Shown: piece by piece, positions 18,150 to 27,318 of the stretch
How positions within the stretch are numbered: the stretch's first letter is position 1
How the letters are laid out: every line of letters starts with the position of its first letter
Assembly: GCA_963717445.1 (NCBI GenBank)
Contig: OY970334.1
Location: 62,001 to 126,000, forward strand
Direction of reading: 5' to 3'
DNA length: 64,000 bases
From: JAGVPT01 sp963717445
GTDB taxonomy: Bacteria > Bacteroidota > Ignavibacteria > UBA10030 > UBA8401
The notes under the pieces: model-generated
What the model was told of the DNA's origin: nothing
Seen by the model: only the letters and a program-made list of their open reading frames with translations
Database searches by the model: none
Program-made: the position numbers and the translations under genes

Positions 18150-18631
18150 CAGAGGAATCATTTTCGGTCAAACATTCACAAGTCGAAATGGCGCAATTGG
18201 TACTGCCGAACGATACAAATCAACTCGGTAATCTTCTCGGCGGGCAATTGATGCACTGGATCGACCTCGCGGCTGCCGTCGCAGCGTCGCGGCATTCTCG
18301 TCGGGTTTGTGTTACTGCCTCGGTAGACGAATTGAACTTCATCCATCCGATTAAACAGGGCGAGGTCGTGATCCTGCATGCCTCGGTCAATTGTGTTTTT
18401 CGAACTTCCATGGAAGTCGGCGTGAAGGTGTTTTGCGAAAATTTACTTACCGGCAGGGTACTGCATGCAAACTCTGCCTATCTCACGTTTGTTTCGATCG
18501 ACGAAAACGGCGCGCCCGTAGTATCGCCGCGGCTGCGTCCGGAAAATGATGATGAAAAAAGGCGGCACGTTGATGCCGTCCGGCGCCGTGAAGAGCGGTT
18601 ACGACGGCGTTCGAAAATTATTCATGAATAG
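18146..18631 (+). CDS. Hotdog-fold acyl-CoA thioesterase
   Basis: A 161-residue hotdog protein with the signature NQLGNLLGGQLMHWIDLAAA and a second strand block VTASVDELNFIHPIKQGEV. This matches the YciA/acyl-CoA thioesterase group that hydrolyses acyl-CoAs in the cytosol. The C-terminus is rich in Arg/Glu (about 135-161), as in related proteins. Its ATG overlaps the bamD stop (ATGA). Acyl-chain preference is not readable from sequence. Confidence 0.88.
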   Translation: MTEESFSVKHSQVEMAQLVLPNDTNQLGNLLGGQLMHWIDLAAAVAASRHSRRVCVTASVDELNFIHPIKQGEVVILHASVNCVFRTSMEVGVKVFCENLLTGRVLHANSAYLTFVSIDENGAPVVSPRLRPENDDEKRRHVDAVRRREERLRRRSKIIHE

Positions 18632-18659
18632 ATTTTCCGTGGGTATCCCCGGCGGCGCG

Positions 18660-20909
18660 ATGAACTTTTCCTTTTTTCCAGCGATTCCTTCCCGAAAATT
18701 CTTCGTTGGAATTTTTTTTCTCGCCTCTTGTTGTTTCGTTACAGCGTTCGGCCAGCAAAAAGACGCTGCTACACTGGGCATGGTTACATCCACAACGCTT
18801 TCGTTTGCGCCGACACTCGCAACGCTCGTTCGATTCAACGGGGACCCATATCAGGATATTTTGTGCTACGATCAGGCGACTCAACAGATTGTCGTTTTGA
18901 TCAACAAAGGGGATGGTGCGTCATTCGAATGCAAGAGGATCGGCTCTTCTACGGATGTGACATTTCTGACTGCGAAAGATCTGAACAACGACGGTAAGGA
19001 TGATATTGTTATCGTCCATAGGGAAACAAGCCAGGTTGAGGTATGGTTGAGCACACCGAACGATACGGTATTTACTTCGGCAAAATATAATGTGAACTTT
19101 TATCCTGAAAAGGTACTCCTGGCGGATATCGACAACGACAGCGCAATAGACATTCTCTGTTTCGGGAAGTTGTCGTCGGGGATCTCCGTTCTTCTCGGTA
19201 ATAAGGACGGCACCTTCAAGGAAAAGACGCTTATTCTTCCCGAAATTCCGGTTGTTGACGCTTCCGTCGTGAAACTGAACGACGACGATTTTCCGGATCT
19301 CGTCATTCACAATTGGCTGACAAATGAAATGGTGTTTTACTACGGGATGGGGGACCTGCAATTTGCACAGCAAAATATTTTATCATTCGGGCAGGATACA
19401 GTTGCAATCGTCTTTGGAGATTTCAACGGGGACAATATTCTGGATTATGCGGTTGCTTCCTCGGCAACGAAAACATTACGTTTCTTCGCAGGAGACGGAA
19501 TGGCATCCTACTTTCAATATCAAAGTCTGGAATACAGCCGTCCAATAGACGAGTTGAGAGCAGCATCAATATCTTCACCGTTGTCCACTGATATTCTCTC
19601 TATTGATGAAAAAGGGGGGACGTTCAGTGTTTTTTCGAATCAAGGAGACGGGACATTTTACGACAACGTTGTTTTTGGCTGCTCCTCTAATGCCCGCGCG
19701 ACGCTTATCGGCGATTTTGACAATGACGGTTGGAATGATGTAGCGGTGATCGATTCTCGAGACAATAGTTTGACATGTTATTGGAACGCAAAAAAGAAAA
19801 TAGTGGAAGGGAACGACAGCTCCGGCACTGGGGAGGAGATTTCATTCGCCGCCGGGAAGAAGCCGCTTGGGCTTGTTGTCGGCGATTTCAACGGGAACGG
19901 ATATGACGATGTTGCCGTAACAAACAATGAGTCATCGACGCTTTCTCTCTTTTACAGTTCGCCCGTCAACCGCGTGACAGGACAAATCGGTTTTCCAACC
20001 GTCGAAAATCCGTCAATGATCCGCCTGTATTCGAAGAATGACTCATCGCTTACTTTTCTTCTTACCCACGAATCAATCGCCAAAGTCTCCGTGCTGACTC
20101 TTTATCAACAAAAACGGGGAGCAATTCAGAAGCCTGCGTTCCCCTATACTTATGCCATTGCAACGGCAGAAAACCCGAGGGTTTTTCTTCCGGACGCCGC
20201 ACTTCAAACCAAGGCGATTGAATTCTACATTTATTCGACCGCCAAACAGCGTTCGCTTTCGTATTTCAGGCAGGTCGAAGGAGCGAAATTCGTTGAACGC
20301 AACTTTAAGCCCATTATACCGGCTCGGATTCTTGCCGCCTCCGTCAGCGACTTTAACGACAACGGCCGCCCGGATTTAGCGTACATTTATTTTGATGCCG
20401 ACGCGCTCCATTATAATCTGGGAATTACGTTTAGCGACTCAATGGGCCAGTACCAGGGGAAAACGCTGTCGTATGTTTTCCCGGATTCAGTCTTAAAGAG
20501 ATGTTACTTGCTGTTTGCGGATGTCAACGGGGATAATATCCCTGACTGTATACTCTATTCGACTCCGTTAAATGCTATCCGCATTGCATTGGGAAAAGGG
20601 AACGGGCTCTATGGTGAGTTCAGTTCTATCGTGGAGAATATCGACGTTTCGAACCCTGAGCATATTCAGGTGGTGGATTTCGACGGGGATGGGATCAACG
20701 ACATCGTCGTCTTAAATGATGAAACCTCGGAGCTTTATTTTTTCAAAGGAAGGGGCAACGGAACATTTTTGCCTGGAACGGTTTTGTTACATCTCCCGAA
20801 AGAAGCAATGTTTAGGTTTGGAGATTTTAACGGAGATGGAACTCTTGATATTGTTTTTACTAATCCTGCAAAAAACATCGTGACATTCTATTTTGTTCAC
20901 CGAAGGTAA
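18660..20909 (+). CDS. Exported FG-GAP/VCBS repeat protein
   Basis: A roughly 750-residue protein with a signal peptide (hydrophobic core FFVGIFFLASCCFVTAF, likely cut before QQKD). It is followed by many seven-bladed-propeller type FG-GAP repeats whose calcium loops are easy to see: DLNNDGKDD, DIDNDSAID, DFNGDNILD, DFDNDGWND, DFNGNGYDD, DFNDNGRPD, DVNGDNIPD, DFDGDGIND and DFNGDGTLD. That is about nine repeats, probably more than one propeller. I see no C-terminal type IX secretion sorting domain or anchor. The ATG at 18660 follows the thioesterase stop; an ATG at 18624 would overlap it. Confidence 0.82.
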   Translation: MNFSFFPAIPSRKFFVGIFFLASCCFVTAFGQQKDAATLGMVTSTTLSFAPTLATLVRFNGDPYQDILCYDQATQQIVVLINKGDGASFECKRIGSSTDVTFLTAKDLNNDGKDDIVIVHRETSQVEVWLSTPNDTVFTSAKYNVNFYPEKVLLADIDNDSAIDILCFGKLSSGISVLLGNKDGTFKEKTLILPEIPVVDASVVKLNDDDFPDLVIHNWLTNEMVFYYGMGDLQFAQQNILSFGQDTVAIVFGDFNGDNILDYAVASSATKTLRFFAGDGMASYFQYQSLEYSRPIDELRAASISSPLSTDILSIDEKGGTFSVFSNQGDGTFYDNVVFGCSSNARATLIGDFDNDGWNDVAVIDSRDNSLTCYWNAKKKIVEGNDSSGTGEEISFAAGKKPLGLVVGDFNGNGYDDVAVTNNESSTLSLFYSSPVNRVTGQIGFPTVENPSMIRLYSKNDSSLTFLLTHESIAKVSVLTLYQQKRGAIQKPAFPYTYAIATAENPRVFLPDAALQTKAIEFYIYSTAKQRSLSYFRQVEGAKFVERNFKPIIPARILAASVSDFNDNGRPDLAYIYFDADALHYNLGITFSDSMGQYQGKTLSYVFPDSVLKRCYLLFADVNGDNIPDCILYSTPLNAIRIALGKGNGLYGEFSSIVENIDVSNPEHIQVVDFDGDGINDIVVLNDETSELYFFKGRGNGTFLPGTVLLHLPKEAMFRFGDFNGDGTLDIVFTNPAKNIVTFYFVHRR

Positions 20910-20981
20910 GCTCTTGAAAAGCCATTTTTTTATAAGTGAAGACGACGGCCGCCTTTCTTGCTCAGCGCAGGCGGTCACGCG

Positions 20982-21632
20982 ATGAAAAGGATTTTACTTT
21001 CCGTAGAATCATTGTCTAAAGCCTTCAACCGTCGCATTATTTTTGACCACATTACCTTCTCGCTCGAGGAACATCAATCGATTGCAATCACCGGAAAGAA
21101 CGGCTCCGGTAAATCGACGCTGGCAAAAATAGTGTGCGGAGTTCTTTCTCCATCCGGGGGAAAAATATTTTGCTCCATTGACGGGACAACAATCCTCACA
21201 GAGAAAATGTATCAACATGTCGGATTCGTTTCGCCATACATTACAATGTACGAGGAATTTTCCGGAATCGAGAACCTTGCGGTATTTTCCCGCATCCGGG
21301 GATTGCGCGGTGACGTGATCGAAGGTTCCGAAAACCTGTTGAAAACATTCGGACTTTACGAACGCCGGAACGACGAGGTACGCACATATTCATCCGGAAT
21401 GAAACAACGGTTGAAATACGCAGCAGCGCTGCTTCACCGTCCTGAGATTCTCGTCCTTGATGAACCGACGGCGAACCTTGACGAAGAGGGAATTGAGGTG
21501 GTCCGTGGCACCATGCGGGATCAAATTGAAAACGGAATACTCATTGTTGCAACAAATGATAAAGAAGACCTAAGATTCACGGCTGATAGTATAGAGCTCA
21601 TCATGAGCGGGAATACGTCGAAAACTCCTTGA
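20982..21632 (+). CDS. ccmA: ABC transporter ATP-binding protein, cytochrome c maturation CcmA
   Basis: ATPase of the CcmABCD heme-handling complex that releases holo-CcmE. Walker A is GKNGSGKST, the signature YSSGMKQR, and Walker B LVLDEPT. At about 216 residues it is a minimal ATPase subunit. The ATG at 20982 (MKRILLSVESL) is preferred over an upstream TTG-type start at 20958. The CcmA assignment rests mainly on being directly ahead of ccmB, C, D, E and F; the sequence alone would say generic ABC ATPase. Confidence 0.87.
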   Translation: MKRILLSVESLSKAFNRRIIFDHITFSLEEHQSIAITGKNGSGKSTLAKIVCGVLSPSGGKIFCSIDGTTILTEKMYQHVGFVSPYITMYEEFSGIENLAVFSRIRGLRGDVIEGSENLLKTFGLYERRNDEVRTYSSGMKQRLKYAAALLHRPEILVLDEPTANLDEEGIEVVRGTMRDQIENGILIVATNDKEDLRFTADSIELIMSGNTSKTP

Positions 21633-21666
21633 TAGTCCCGGCGTAAAATCGTATGTTGAGAGTGCC

Positions 21667-22342
21667 ATGAAATCCCTTTTTGTTCCAGCATACCATATCT
21701 TTTTGAAGGATTCGCGTTCGGAAGCTCAGGACGCGGTATGCCCTTAACGCATTGTTCATGTTCGTGGTGACGGCGCTCTCCATTATCCTCTTCTCCCTTG
21801 GAAGCGAATCGATCAGCCAGGATGTCCTTGCAGGAATATTATGGGTGATAATATTTTTTTCCAGCATGTCGGGATTGTCGCGGACGTTTGTGAGCGAAGA
21901 GGAGCGCGGGACCGTTCTGACGCTGCAGCTTATTTCGTATGCGACTCCCGTGTATGTAGGAAAACTGATTTTTAATTTCATTTTAACACTGTCGCTCAAT
22001 ATTGTTATCTCGCTTCTCTACATCCTGCTTATCAATAATTTCGTTGTGGAATCGCCGGAGATCTTTTGGACGACAATATTTCTCGGCAGTTGTGCAATTG
22101 CCAGCTCTTCGACCATCATTGCAGCGATCATTGCGAAGGCAAATACGAAAGGGACACTCTACCCGGTACTCTCTTTTCCCATTATGCTGCCGATGCTCAT
22201 GACCGTGATTAAGGCAACACAGCTTTCGCTCGAAGGAGCCTTCTTCACGGAAGCGTTCGGAGAATTCCAAATCCTTATTTCCTATACGGTGGTGATTGTA
22301 GCGGTCTCGGTTGTCCTTTTTGAATTTGTCTGGAAGGATTGA
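21667..22342 (+). CDS. ccmB: CcmB, heme ABC transporter permease, with apparent +1 frameshift near 21711
   Basis: CcmB is the six-helix membrane partner of CcmA. The continuous frame begins only at TTG 21752 or ATG 21758, giving 196 residues and entering directly at the first membrane helix. In another frame ATG 21667 encodes MKSLFVPAYHIFLKD and then runs into a stop at about 21745. The expected N-terminal continuation RVRKLRTRYALNALFMF is in the downstream frame from about 21713. Removing one base in GATTCGCG (21709-21716) joins them into a 224-residue protein of normal CcmB length. It is either a sequence error, a recent mutation or a frameshifted gene. Confidence 0.8.
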
Positions 22343-22348
22343 CGAACG

Positions 22349-23056
22349 ATGATTAAATATTTCATTGGAAAAATCGGCCTTACGGTATGGCTGACGCTGG
22401 TGATTATCGCAGGACTTGCGATGCCGATGGTGCCTGCCCCTCAACAGTGGTACGAGCTGCCGATTATCCCCGCGCTCGAAGAGAAGGCAAGGATCATTTT
22501 CTTTCACGTCCCGATGTCATGGACAACGCTTGTAGCATTCATTGCCTCGATGGTGTACGGTATCATCTATCTCAAAACGAAAAAATTGGACTACGACCTT
22601 AGGTCGGTTTCGGCGGCCGGCTTAGGGACAATGTTTTGTATCCTTGCTACGGTGACGGGTTCGATATGGGCGAAATTCAACTGGGGCTCTTTTTGGAATT
22701 GGGATCCGCGCGAAACTTCAATCTTCGTTCTTTTGTTGATATATGGAGCGTACTTTGCTCTTCGTTCAGCGATCGATGTGGAAGAAAAGAGGGCAACGCT
22801 TTCTGCTGCATATGCCATCATTGCGGGCGTCACGGCGCCGTTTTTCATCTTTGTGATGCCGCGGATCATGACCGGCCTCCATCCCGGAGCGAAAGGCGAT
22901 GAGGGCGGCTCAACCCCGGTTGCCCAGCTTCATATGCCGCCCAATATGCAGATTGTTTTCTTTGCGTCTATCATCGGTTTTACATTATTGTATTTTTGGA
23001 TGTTTAATATAAAAATTCGCCATGCTCGTTTGGAAGCTCAATCACAATCATCATAG
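22349..23056 (+). CDS. ccmC: CcmC, heme delivery membrane protein
   Basis: A six-helix inner-membrane protein that loads heme onto CcmE. The heme-handling tryptophan-rich periplasmic loop is clear: WGSFWNWDPRETS at about 112-124. Conserved His ligands are in FFHVPMSW (about 52) and in the loop near LHPGAKGD (about 178). At 235 residues it matches the family. It follows ccmB by 6 bp and precedes the tiny ccmD. Related CcsA-type proteins share the WWD domain, but size and context fix CcmC. Confidence 0.93.
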   Translation: MIKYFIGKIGLTVWLTLVIIAGLAMPMVPAPQQWYELPIIPALEEKARIIFFHVPMSWTTLVAFIASMVYGIIYLKTKKLDYDLRSVSAAGLGTMFCILATVTGSIWAKFNWGSFWNWDPRETSIFVLLLIYGAYFALRSAIDVEEKRATLSAAYAIIAGVTAPFFIFVMPRIMTGLHPGAKGDEGGSTPVAQLHMPPNMQIVFFASIIGFTLLYFWMFNIKIRHARLEAQSQSS

Positions 23057-23067
23057 GAGTTTCATCC

Positions 23068-23199
23068 GTGGAATTTTTGGCTGACCATCAATTGTATATC
23101 GTTATGAGCATCGTGCTCATTATTTGGTTCGGGCTTATTTTTTACTTATTTCGGCTTGACAAGAAAATCAGCAAGCTCGAAAAAAGTTTCAAGAAGTGA
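23068..23199 (+). CDS. ccmD: CcmD-like small membrane protein
   Basis: A 43-residue frame starting with GTG 23068 (AGGAG eight bases upstream, in CATAGGAGTTTCATCCGTG). It encodes MEFLADHQLYIVMSIVLIIW, continues through the rest of one transmembrane helix, and ends in a basic/acidic amphipathic tail (RLDKKISKLEKSFKK). One helix plus a charged cytoplasmic tail, length and position between ccmC and ccmE are those of CcmD, which helps release holo-CcmE from CcmABC. The identification is positional, because CcmD sequences are poorly conserved. Confidence 0.78.
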   Translation: MEFLADHQLYIVMSIVLIIWFGLIFYLFRLDKKISKLEKSFKK

Positions 23200-23211
23200 G
23201 GAGATCGTTTT

Positions 23212-23601
23212 ATGAAAGCGAAGATTATTGTTGCGGCCGTTGTTATCGTTGCGTTTATTATTTTCGGCGCGGTTTCTTTTTTGGACAGCAATGTTGAATA
23301 CACAGACTTTGCAAAAGCCGAAAAGACGGCCAAAAAAGTACAGGTGAAGGGCGCGTGGGTGAAGGACAAGGAGACTCAATTCGATGCAAAGGCCGGTCAG
23401 TTTATTTTTTACATGAGAGATGACAACCAGCGTGAAGCGAAAGTCGTGCTCGACGGGGCAAAGCCGAATAATTTTGAACTCGCAACAAGTGTAGTTGCCA
23501 AAGGAAGATACAAAGACGGGTACTTTCACGCTACTGAGCTTCTTACGAAGTGCCCCTCTAAATACCAAGGCGATGCAGAAGCGGTAAAGAAAACATTATA
23601 G
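23212..23601 (+). CDS. ccmE: CcmE heme chaperone, Cys-type (CxxxY)
   Basis: A periplasmic, membrane-anchored heme chaperone of 129 residues. The anchor spans about 4-25, and an OB-fold domain follows with VQVKGAWVKDKETQ, FIFYMRD and VVAKGRYKDGYFHATELLTKC. Classical CcmE binds heme through His in HxxxY. Here the motif is Cys114-Pro-Ser-Lys-Tyr118, the CxxxY variant known from archaea and some sulfate reducers. It is preceded by ccmD and followed by ccmF. No ccmG or ccmH is in the cluster, and the window cannot say whether they exist elsewhere. Confidence 0.9.
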   Translation: MKAKIIVAAVVIVAFIIFGAVSFLDSNVEYTDFAKAEKTAKKVQVKGAWVKDKETQFDAKAGQFIFYMRDDNQREAKVVLDGAKPNNFELATSVVAKGRYKDGYFHATELLTKCPSKYQGDAEAVKKTL

Positions 23602-23628
23602 TTTTCCAACGATAAGAAAGCGGAGAGA

Positions 23629-25941
23629 ATGATCGGAAGTATCATCATAAGAATTGCCTTTGGAGCCTCGTTGCTTTCCGTGCTCTTTTATTACTTGGAT
23701 CATCGAAAGCATTCCAGCCGGCTGCTCTTGATTGCACGTACGGCTTATCGAACAGCTGTCGCAGGAATGATCAGTGCAGCCGCCATCCTCATCTACCTGA
23801 TTATGACGCATCAATTCCACTATGCGTACGTCTGGAATTACAGCTCTACAGATTTGCCCGGCCCGCTTCTCTTTTCGACATTTTACGCAGGACAGGAAGG
23901 AAGTTTTTCGCTTTGGGCGTTTTACACGAGCATCGTTGGGCTTGTCCTGATGTGGTATTCTTCGCGCAAGGGATATGAGTCGGAATTGATGCTGATCTAT
24001 TCGGCTATCCTCTCCTTTCTTCTTTTAATGCTTATCCTTAAAAATCCCTTCACATACATCTGGGATCTCTTTCCTAAAGATTTGATCCATACCGGACCGA
24101 TACCACCCAACGTCGCCAATTTTGTTTGGCTCGACCGGGCCAAGGGAATTTGGGCGCAGTATCCCAACGAAGGGAAAGGATTGAATCCGCTCCTCCAGAA
24201 TTATTGGATGGTGATCCATCCACAGGTTTTGTTCATCGGATTTACCTCGATGTCTGTTCCTTTTGCATATGCGGTCGCAGGCATGCTGAAACGGGATTAC
24301 GTGAGCTGGATTCGTGTCTCAACGCCCTGGACGGTTTTCGGCGCAATGGTGCTCGGCACGGGCGTCGTCATGGGAGGCTTCTGGGCGTATGAAACACTGG
24401 GTTGGGGTGGGTATTGGGGCTGGGATCCGGTCGAGAATTCTTCGCTTGTGCCGTGGCTCGTTTGCGTTGCATCGATTCATACGATGCTTTCACAACGGAA
24501 AAGTGGAAGTTTTATCAAAACGAATTTTGTGTTGAGCATTTTATGTTTTATCATGGTGCTGTATTCTACGTTCCTGACTCGCAGCGGAGTGCTCGGAGAT
24601 ACGTCGGTTCATTCATTCGTCGAACCGGGCATGTTGGTGTACTGGATGCTGCTCGCCGGACTTTTCCTTTTTGCGGCCATCGGGTTCGGGCTGTTCTTTG
24701 CGCGAATGAAAGAAATGCCGAAAGTTCCGGTTGAACACAGTTTTCTTTCCCGCGAGTTTGCGTTGTTCCTCGGCGCATCGGCGATCGTTTTTGCCGCAAT
24801 GTTTATCGTCATCGGAACATCGGCCCCTATTATCACCGGTATTCTCAAGGGAAAAGTCTCTGCCGTCGATTCATCATACTACGTTACGACGACGCTCCCG
24901 CTTGGAGTATGTATTGCGCTCATGGCAGGAATCGGCCAGTTGTTATGGTGGAAGAACTCCGACACTGAATCGCTTCTCAGAAGCCTCCGTATTCCGATTA
25001 TCCTTGCTGCACTTTTTACCGTCACTACCTACTTTGCCGGTGCACACCAGGCATCGATGTTAATCTTTATTTTTGCCTCTTCGTTCGCTCTCTTCACCAA
25101 TACGGCTGTTGGATATAGAATTTTTAAGGGCAACCCAAAAATGGCCGGAGGCTCAATCGCTCACATCGGCTTATCGCTGATGTTTCTCGGATTTGTTGCC
25201 TCGGCAAAGTACGACAATAAAGAGACCATATCGTTGGAACAGGGAAAACAAGTACAGGCCTTGGGATATACGATGCGATACATCGGATACCATCCGATTG
25301 AACGGGGGAGATTCGCATTCGACGTGGAGGTAGAGAAAGGCGATCAAAAATTTATTGTCGCCCCGGTGATGTTCAACAATAAGGAGAGCGAAGGGTTGAT
25401 GAGAAATCCCGATATCATCAACCTGATGACAAAAGATTTTTATGTTTCGCCCCTTTCGCTTGAAAGCCCTGATACAAAAAACGAACAAGAATTGACGATT
25501 GAGAAGGATGAAGTCCAGAAATTCCAGGACATGTCGATTACCTACCTCGGATACAATTTCTCTTCCTCTCCTGAAAAAGGGAATGTTGTCTCGGTATCGC
25601 TGGACGTTACACGGGGGAATAAAACGTTTCACCTTTCACCCGAAATGCACAACGAAAAAGGGAATATAAGCTATGTTCCCGCGACGCTGCCGAACAGCGC
25701 CATTTCGTTTACGATAAAAGGCATGGGATTAGGGAACGGAGGGAGAGGGAAATCATCGATTACAATTACTGTCAGCACACCGCTAGCCGAAGGTCAACCT
25801 CTGAAGAGCGAAACGTTGATCGTCGAAGCAAGCATAAAGCCCTTCATTAACCTGGTATGGGTTGGAACGATCACTCTCGTGGTGGGGTTTCTTATTACGA
25901 TTGTTCGAAGGGGAGGCGAGGCGCGACAAAATAAAGTCTGA
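23629..25941 (+). CDS. ccmF: CcmF-type cytochrome c heme lyase
   Basis: A polytopic membrane protein that attaches heme from holo-CcmE to apocytochrome c. It has more than ten hydrophobic segments and the WWD heme-handling motif GGYWGWDPVENSSLVPWL near residues 259-276. Other CcmF blocks are FYAGQEGSFSLW (about 85), WMVIHPQVLFIGF (about 194), and STFLTRSGVLGDTSVHSF (about 313). A periplasmic beta-rich region (about 530-735) precedes the last helix. At 770 residues it is somewhat longer than many CcmF proteins. It is the last plus-strand gene before a convergent minus-strand cluster. Confidence 0.93.
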   Translation: MIGSIIIRIAFGASLLSVLFYYLDHRKHSSRLLLIARTAYRTAVAGMISAAAILIYLIMTHQFHYAYVWNYSSTDLPGPLLFSTFYAGQEGSFSLWAFYTSIVGLVLMWYSSRKGYESELMLIYSAILSFLLLMLILKNPFTYIWDLFPKDLIHTGPIPPNVANFVWLDRAKGIWAQYPNEGKGLNPLLQNYWMVIHPQVLFIGFTSMSVPFAYAVAGMLKRDYVSWIRVSTPWTVFGAMVLGTGVVMGGFWAYETLGWGGYWGWDPVENSSLVPWLVCVASIHTMLSQRKSGSFIKTNFVLSILCFIMVLYSTFLTRSGVLGDTSVHSFVEPGMLVYWMLLAGLFLFAAIGFGLFFARMKEMPKVPVEHSFLSREFALFLGASAIVFAAMFIVIGTSAPIITGILKGKVSAVDSSYYVTTTLPLGVCIALMAGIGQLLWWKNSDTESLLRSLRIPIILAALFTVTTYFAGAHQASMLIFIFASSFALFTNTAVGYRIFKGNPKMAGGSIAHIGLSLMFLGFVASAKYDNKETISLEQGKQVQALGYTMRYIGYHPIERGRFAFDVEVEKGDQKFIVAPVMFNNKESEGLMRNPDIINLMTKDFYVSPLSLESPDTKNEQELTIEKDEVQKFQDMSITYLGYNFSSSPEKGNVVSVSLDVTRGNKTFHLSPEMHNEKGNISYVPATLPNSAISFTIKGMGLGNGGRGKSSITITVSTPLAEGQPLKSETLIVEASIKPFINLVWVGTITLVVGFLITIVRRGGEARQNKV

Positions 25942-25945
25942 TCAA

Positions 25946-26028
25946 TTATTTACAGCATTATGCTAAATTTTCATATGCTGCCGAATCCCGCTTAATGTTA
26001 ACCGCATCGTAGCCGGCGAACATCTCGA
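25946..26028 (-). pseudogene. Remnant of a second HMA-domain protein C-terminus
   Basis: Read on the minus strand this segment gives AGYDAVNIKRDSAAYENLA, stop, CCK, stop. It matches the C-terminus of the intact HMA lipoprotein immediately upstream (AGYDADNVKRDSTAFENLSECCK is its equivalent end, split here for comparison). The similarity does not continue beyond about 26028. It looks like the decayed leftover of a tandem duplication, with a stop at the position of the Ser-Glu pair. Confidence 0.72.
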
Positions 26029-26139
26029 TCCCAAACTCTCAGACTGTGTGAAAACAAAAGGATTGTCATTCGGGACGTTGGGAACGAGATGAATACTAGG
26101 GAGAGAACCACGAAGGAAATGGCGAGAATAGAATGGAGT

Positions 26140-26475
26140 TTATTTACAGCACTCCGATAAATTTTCGAATGCAGTTGAATCTCTTTTAACATTATCCGCA
26201 TCGTAACCGGCCTCGCTAATCGCCAATTCAATTTTCCCGACATCCAACTTTGCAGGGATAAACTTCACCGTTGCACTTTTTGCATGGAGGTCGACTTCTG
26301 CGCTTTCAACCCCGTCGACCGACGCGAGAGCATTTTTGATCGTTCGAACGCAAGTTTTGCATTTCAACGTTGGAAGTTGAATCGTTGCAACGCTGATATT
26401 GCTTGAAGCGGGAGGTTTTCCGCAACCGACCATGATTACACATGCGAATGAAATTCCGATGATCGCGCTCTTCAT
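26140..26475 (-). CDS. HMA-domain lipoprotein (MerP/CopZ-like metal-binding)
   Basis: A 111-residue protein from the ATG at 26475 (MKSAIIGIS). The lipobox MVGC gives a lipidated Cys18, followed by a Pro/Ser linker. A heavy-metal-associated fold (about 30-98) has the metal motif LKCKTCVRTI (CxxC) and the usual VDGVESAEVDLHAKSATV strand. A Cys pair sits at the extreme C-terminus (SECCK). It is probably a periplasmic copper or mercury carrier tethered to a membrane. The start codon overlaps the stop of the DUF2318-like gene. A decayed paralogue lies just downstream. Confidence 0.85.
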   Translation of the reverse strand: MKSAIIGISFACVIMVGCGKPPASSNISVATIQLPTLKCKTCVRTIKNALASVDGVESAEVDLHAKSATVKFIPAKLDVGKIELAISEAGYDADNVKRDSTAFENLSECCK

Positions 26476-27155
26476 TATATTCTCATCTTCCAATCTTCAA
26501 CAAGTTTTTCGCTGATGCGAATTTCGCTCCCTACGACCTCGCTAGGGATCGGGTCCGGTGGATATTTTTGGCACGTCCCGCTGATTCCTTCGAGGTTCGA
26601 AAAATTCCAGCGAGTCCCGCAATTATCGCAGACCAATTCCTGAGATTCAGTATGAAAGCTTTTCGAATTGCACGGCTCGCACATTGCAATAGACGTCACT
26701 AACTTCCCCTGCGGGTTGATGTATGCCATCAATGCTACCTCTTTAGTCTTCCCCTCGTACGTAAAACCGACCATTTTCTTTTCCATGACATCTGAAAGCG
26801 AGATAACGATGTAACCGTTTTCAACTTTGGATGAAATTGGTATCATCGTTAGTTTGACTCCATCATAACTCTGAGGGCCTGCAATGACCGGTTGATTCTT
26901 GATGACAGGATGTTCTCCGCCAGGAAGGCTTGTTATGAAAACGATCCCCATTCCAATGAGAAGCAGCATCCCAAGGGCGGCGTACGCGGCTTTCGCCTTT
27001 ACGCCCATCGTTTTTTTCCCTTCAATATAAGCGGCTGAAGGGAGCGCGTTTTTTGGAGATGTTGCCGGAACGGCAGGTGTCGGGACCTTTGTTCCACAAC
27101 GCGGGCAAAATAACGCGTCGCTCTTTAAATCAGCCTCGCATTTGGCACATTTCAT
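26475..27155 (-). CDS. Zinc-ribbon, DUF2318-like membrane protein
   Basis: A 226-residue protein. It begins with a zinc ribbon (CAKCEADLKSDALFCPRCG, residues 3-21), then a Pro/Ala linker and one transmembrane helix (about 55-76). A presumably periplasmic domain follows with paired cysteines MCEPCNSKSFHT and LVCDNCGTRW. The latter domain resembles DUF2318, found in predicted metal-uptake/oxidation proteins such as FtrD-like partners. The overlapping HMA lipoprotein supports a role in handling copper or iron at the membrane. The function is inferred. Confidence 0.78.
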   Translation of the reverse strand: MKCAKCEADLKSDALFCPRCGTKVPTPAVPATSPKNALPSAAYIEGKKTMGVKAKAAYAALGMLLLIGMGIVFITSLPGGEHPVIKNQPVIAGPQSYDGVKLTMIPISSKVENGYIVISLSDVMEKKMVGFTYEGKTKEVALMAYINPQGKLVTSIAMCEPCNSKSFHTESQELVCDNCGTRWNFSNLEGISGTCQKYPPDPIPSEVVGSEIRISEKLVEDWKMRI

Positions 27156-27318
27156 ATCTAGCTATTAAAACTAAATTTTAAAAGATGAACATTTGTGCAG
27201 TAATGTTATCAACGAAGGATACAACTCCCTTTAGCTCGGGTTGTATTTTAACGTTCACTGGAACCTATTATCCAATAATATAAAACAGAACGTCACAATG
27301 CAAGGGTAAGTTCCTTCT

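Noticed and set aside
18660..20909. Type IX secretion C-terminal domain on the FG-GAP protein
   Set aside because: The protein ends at a propeller repeat (NIVTFYFVHRR) with no sorting-domain motifs.
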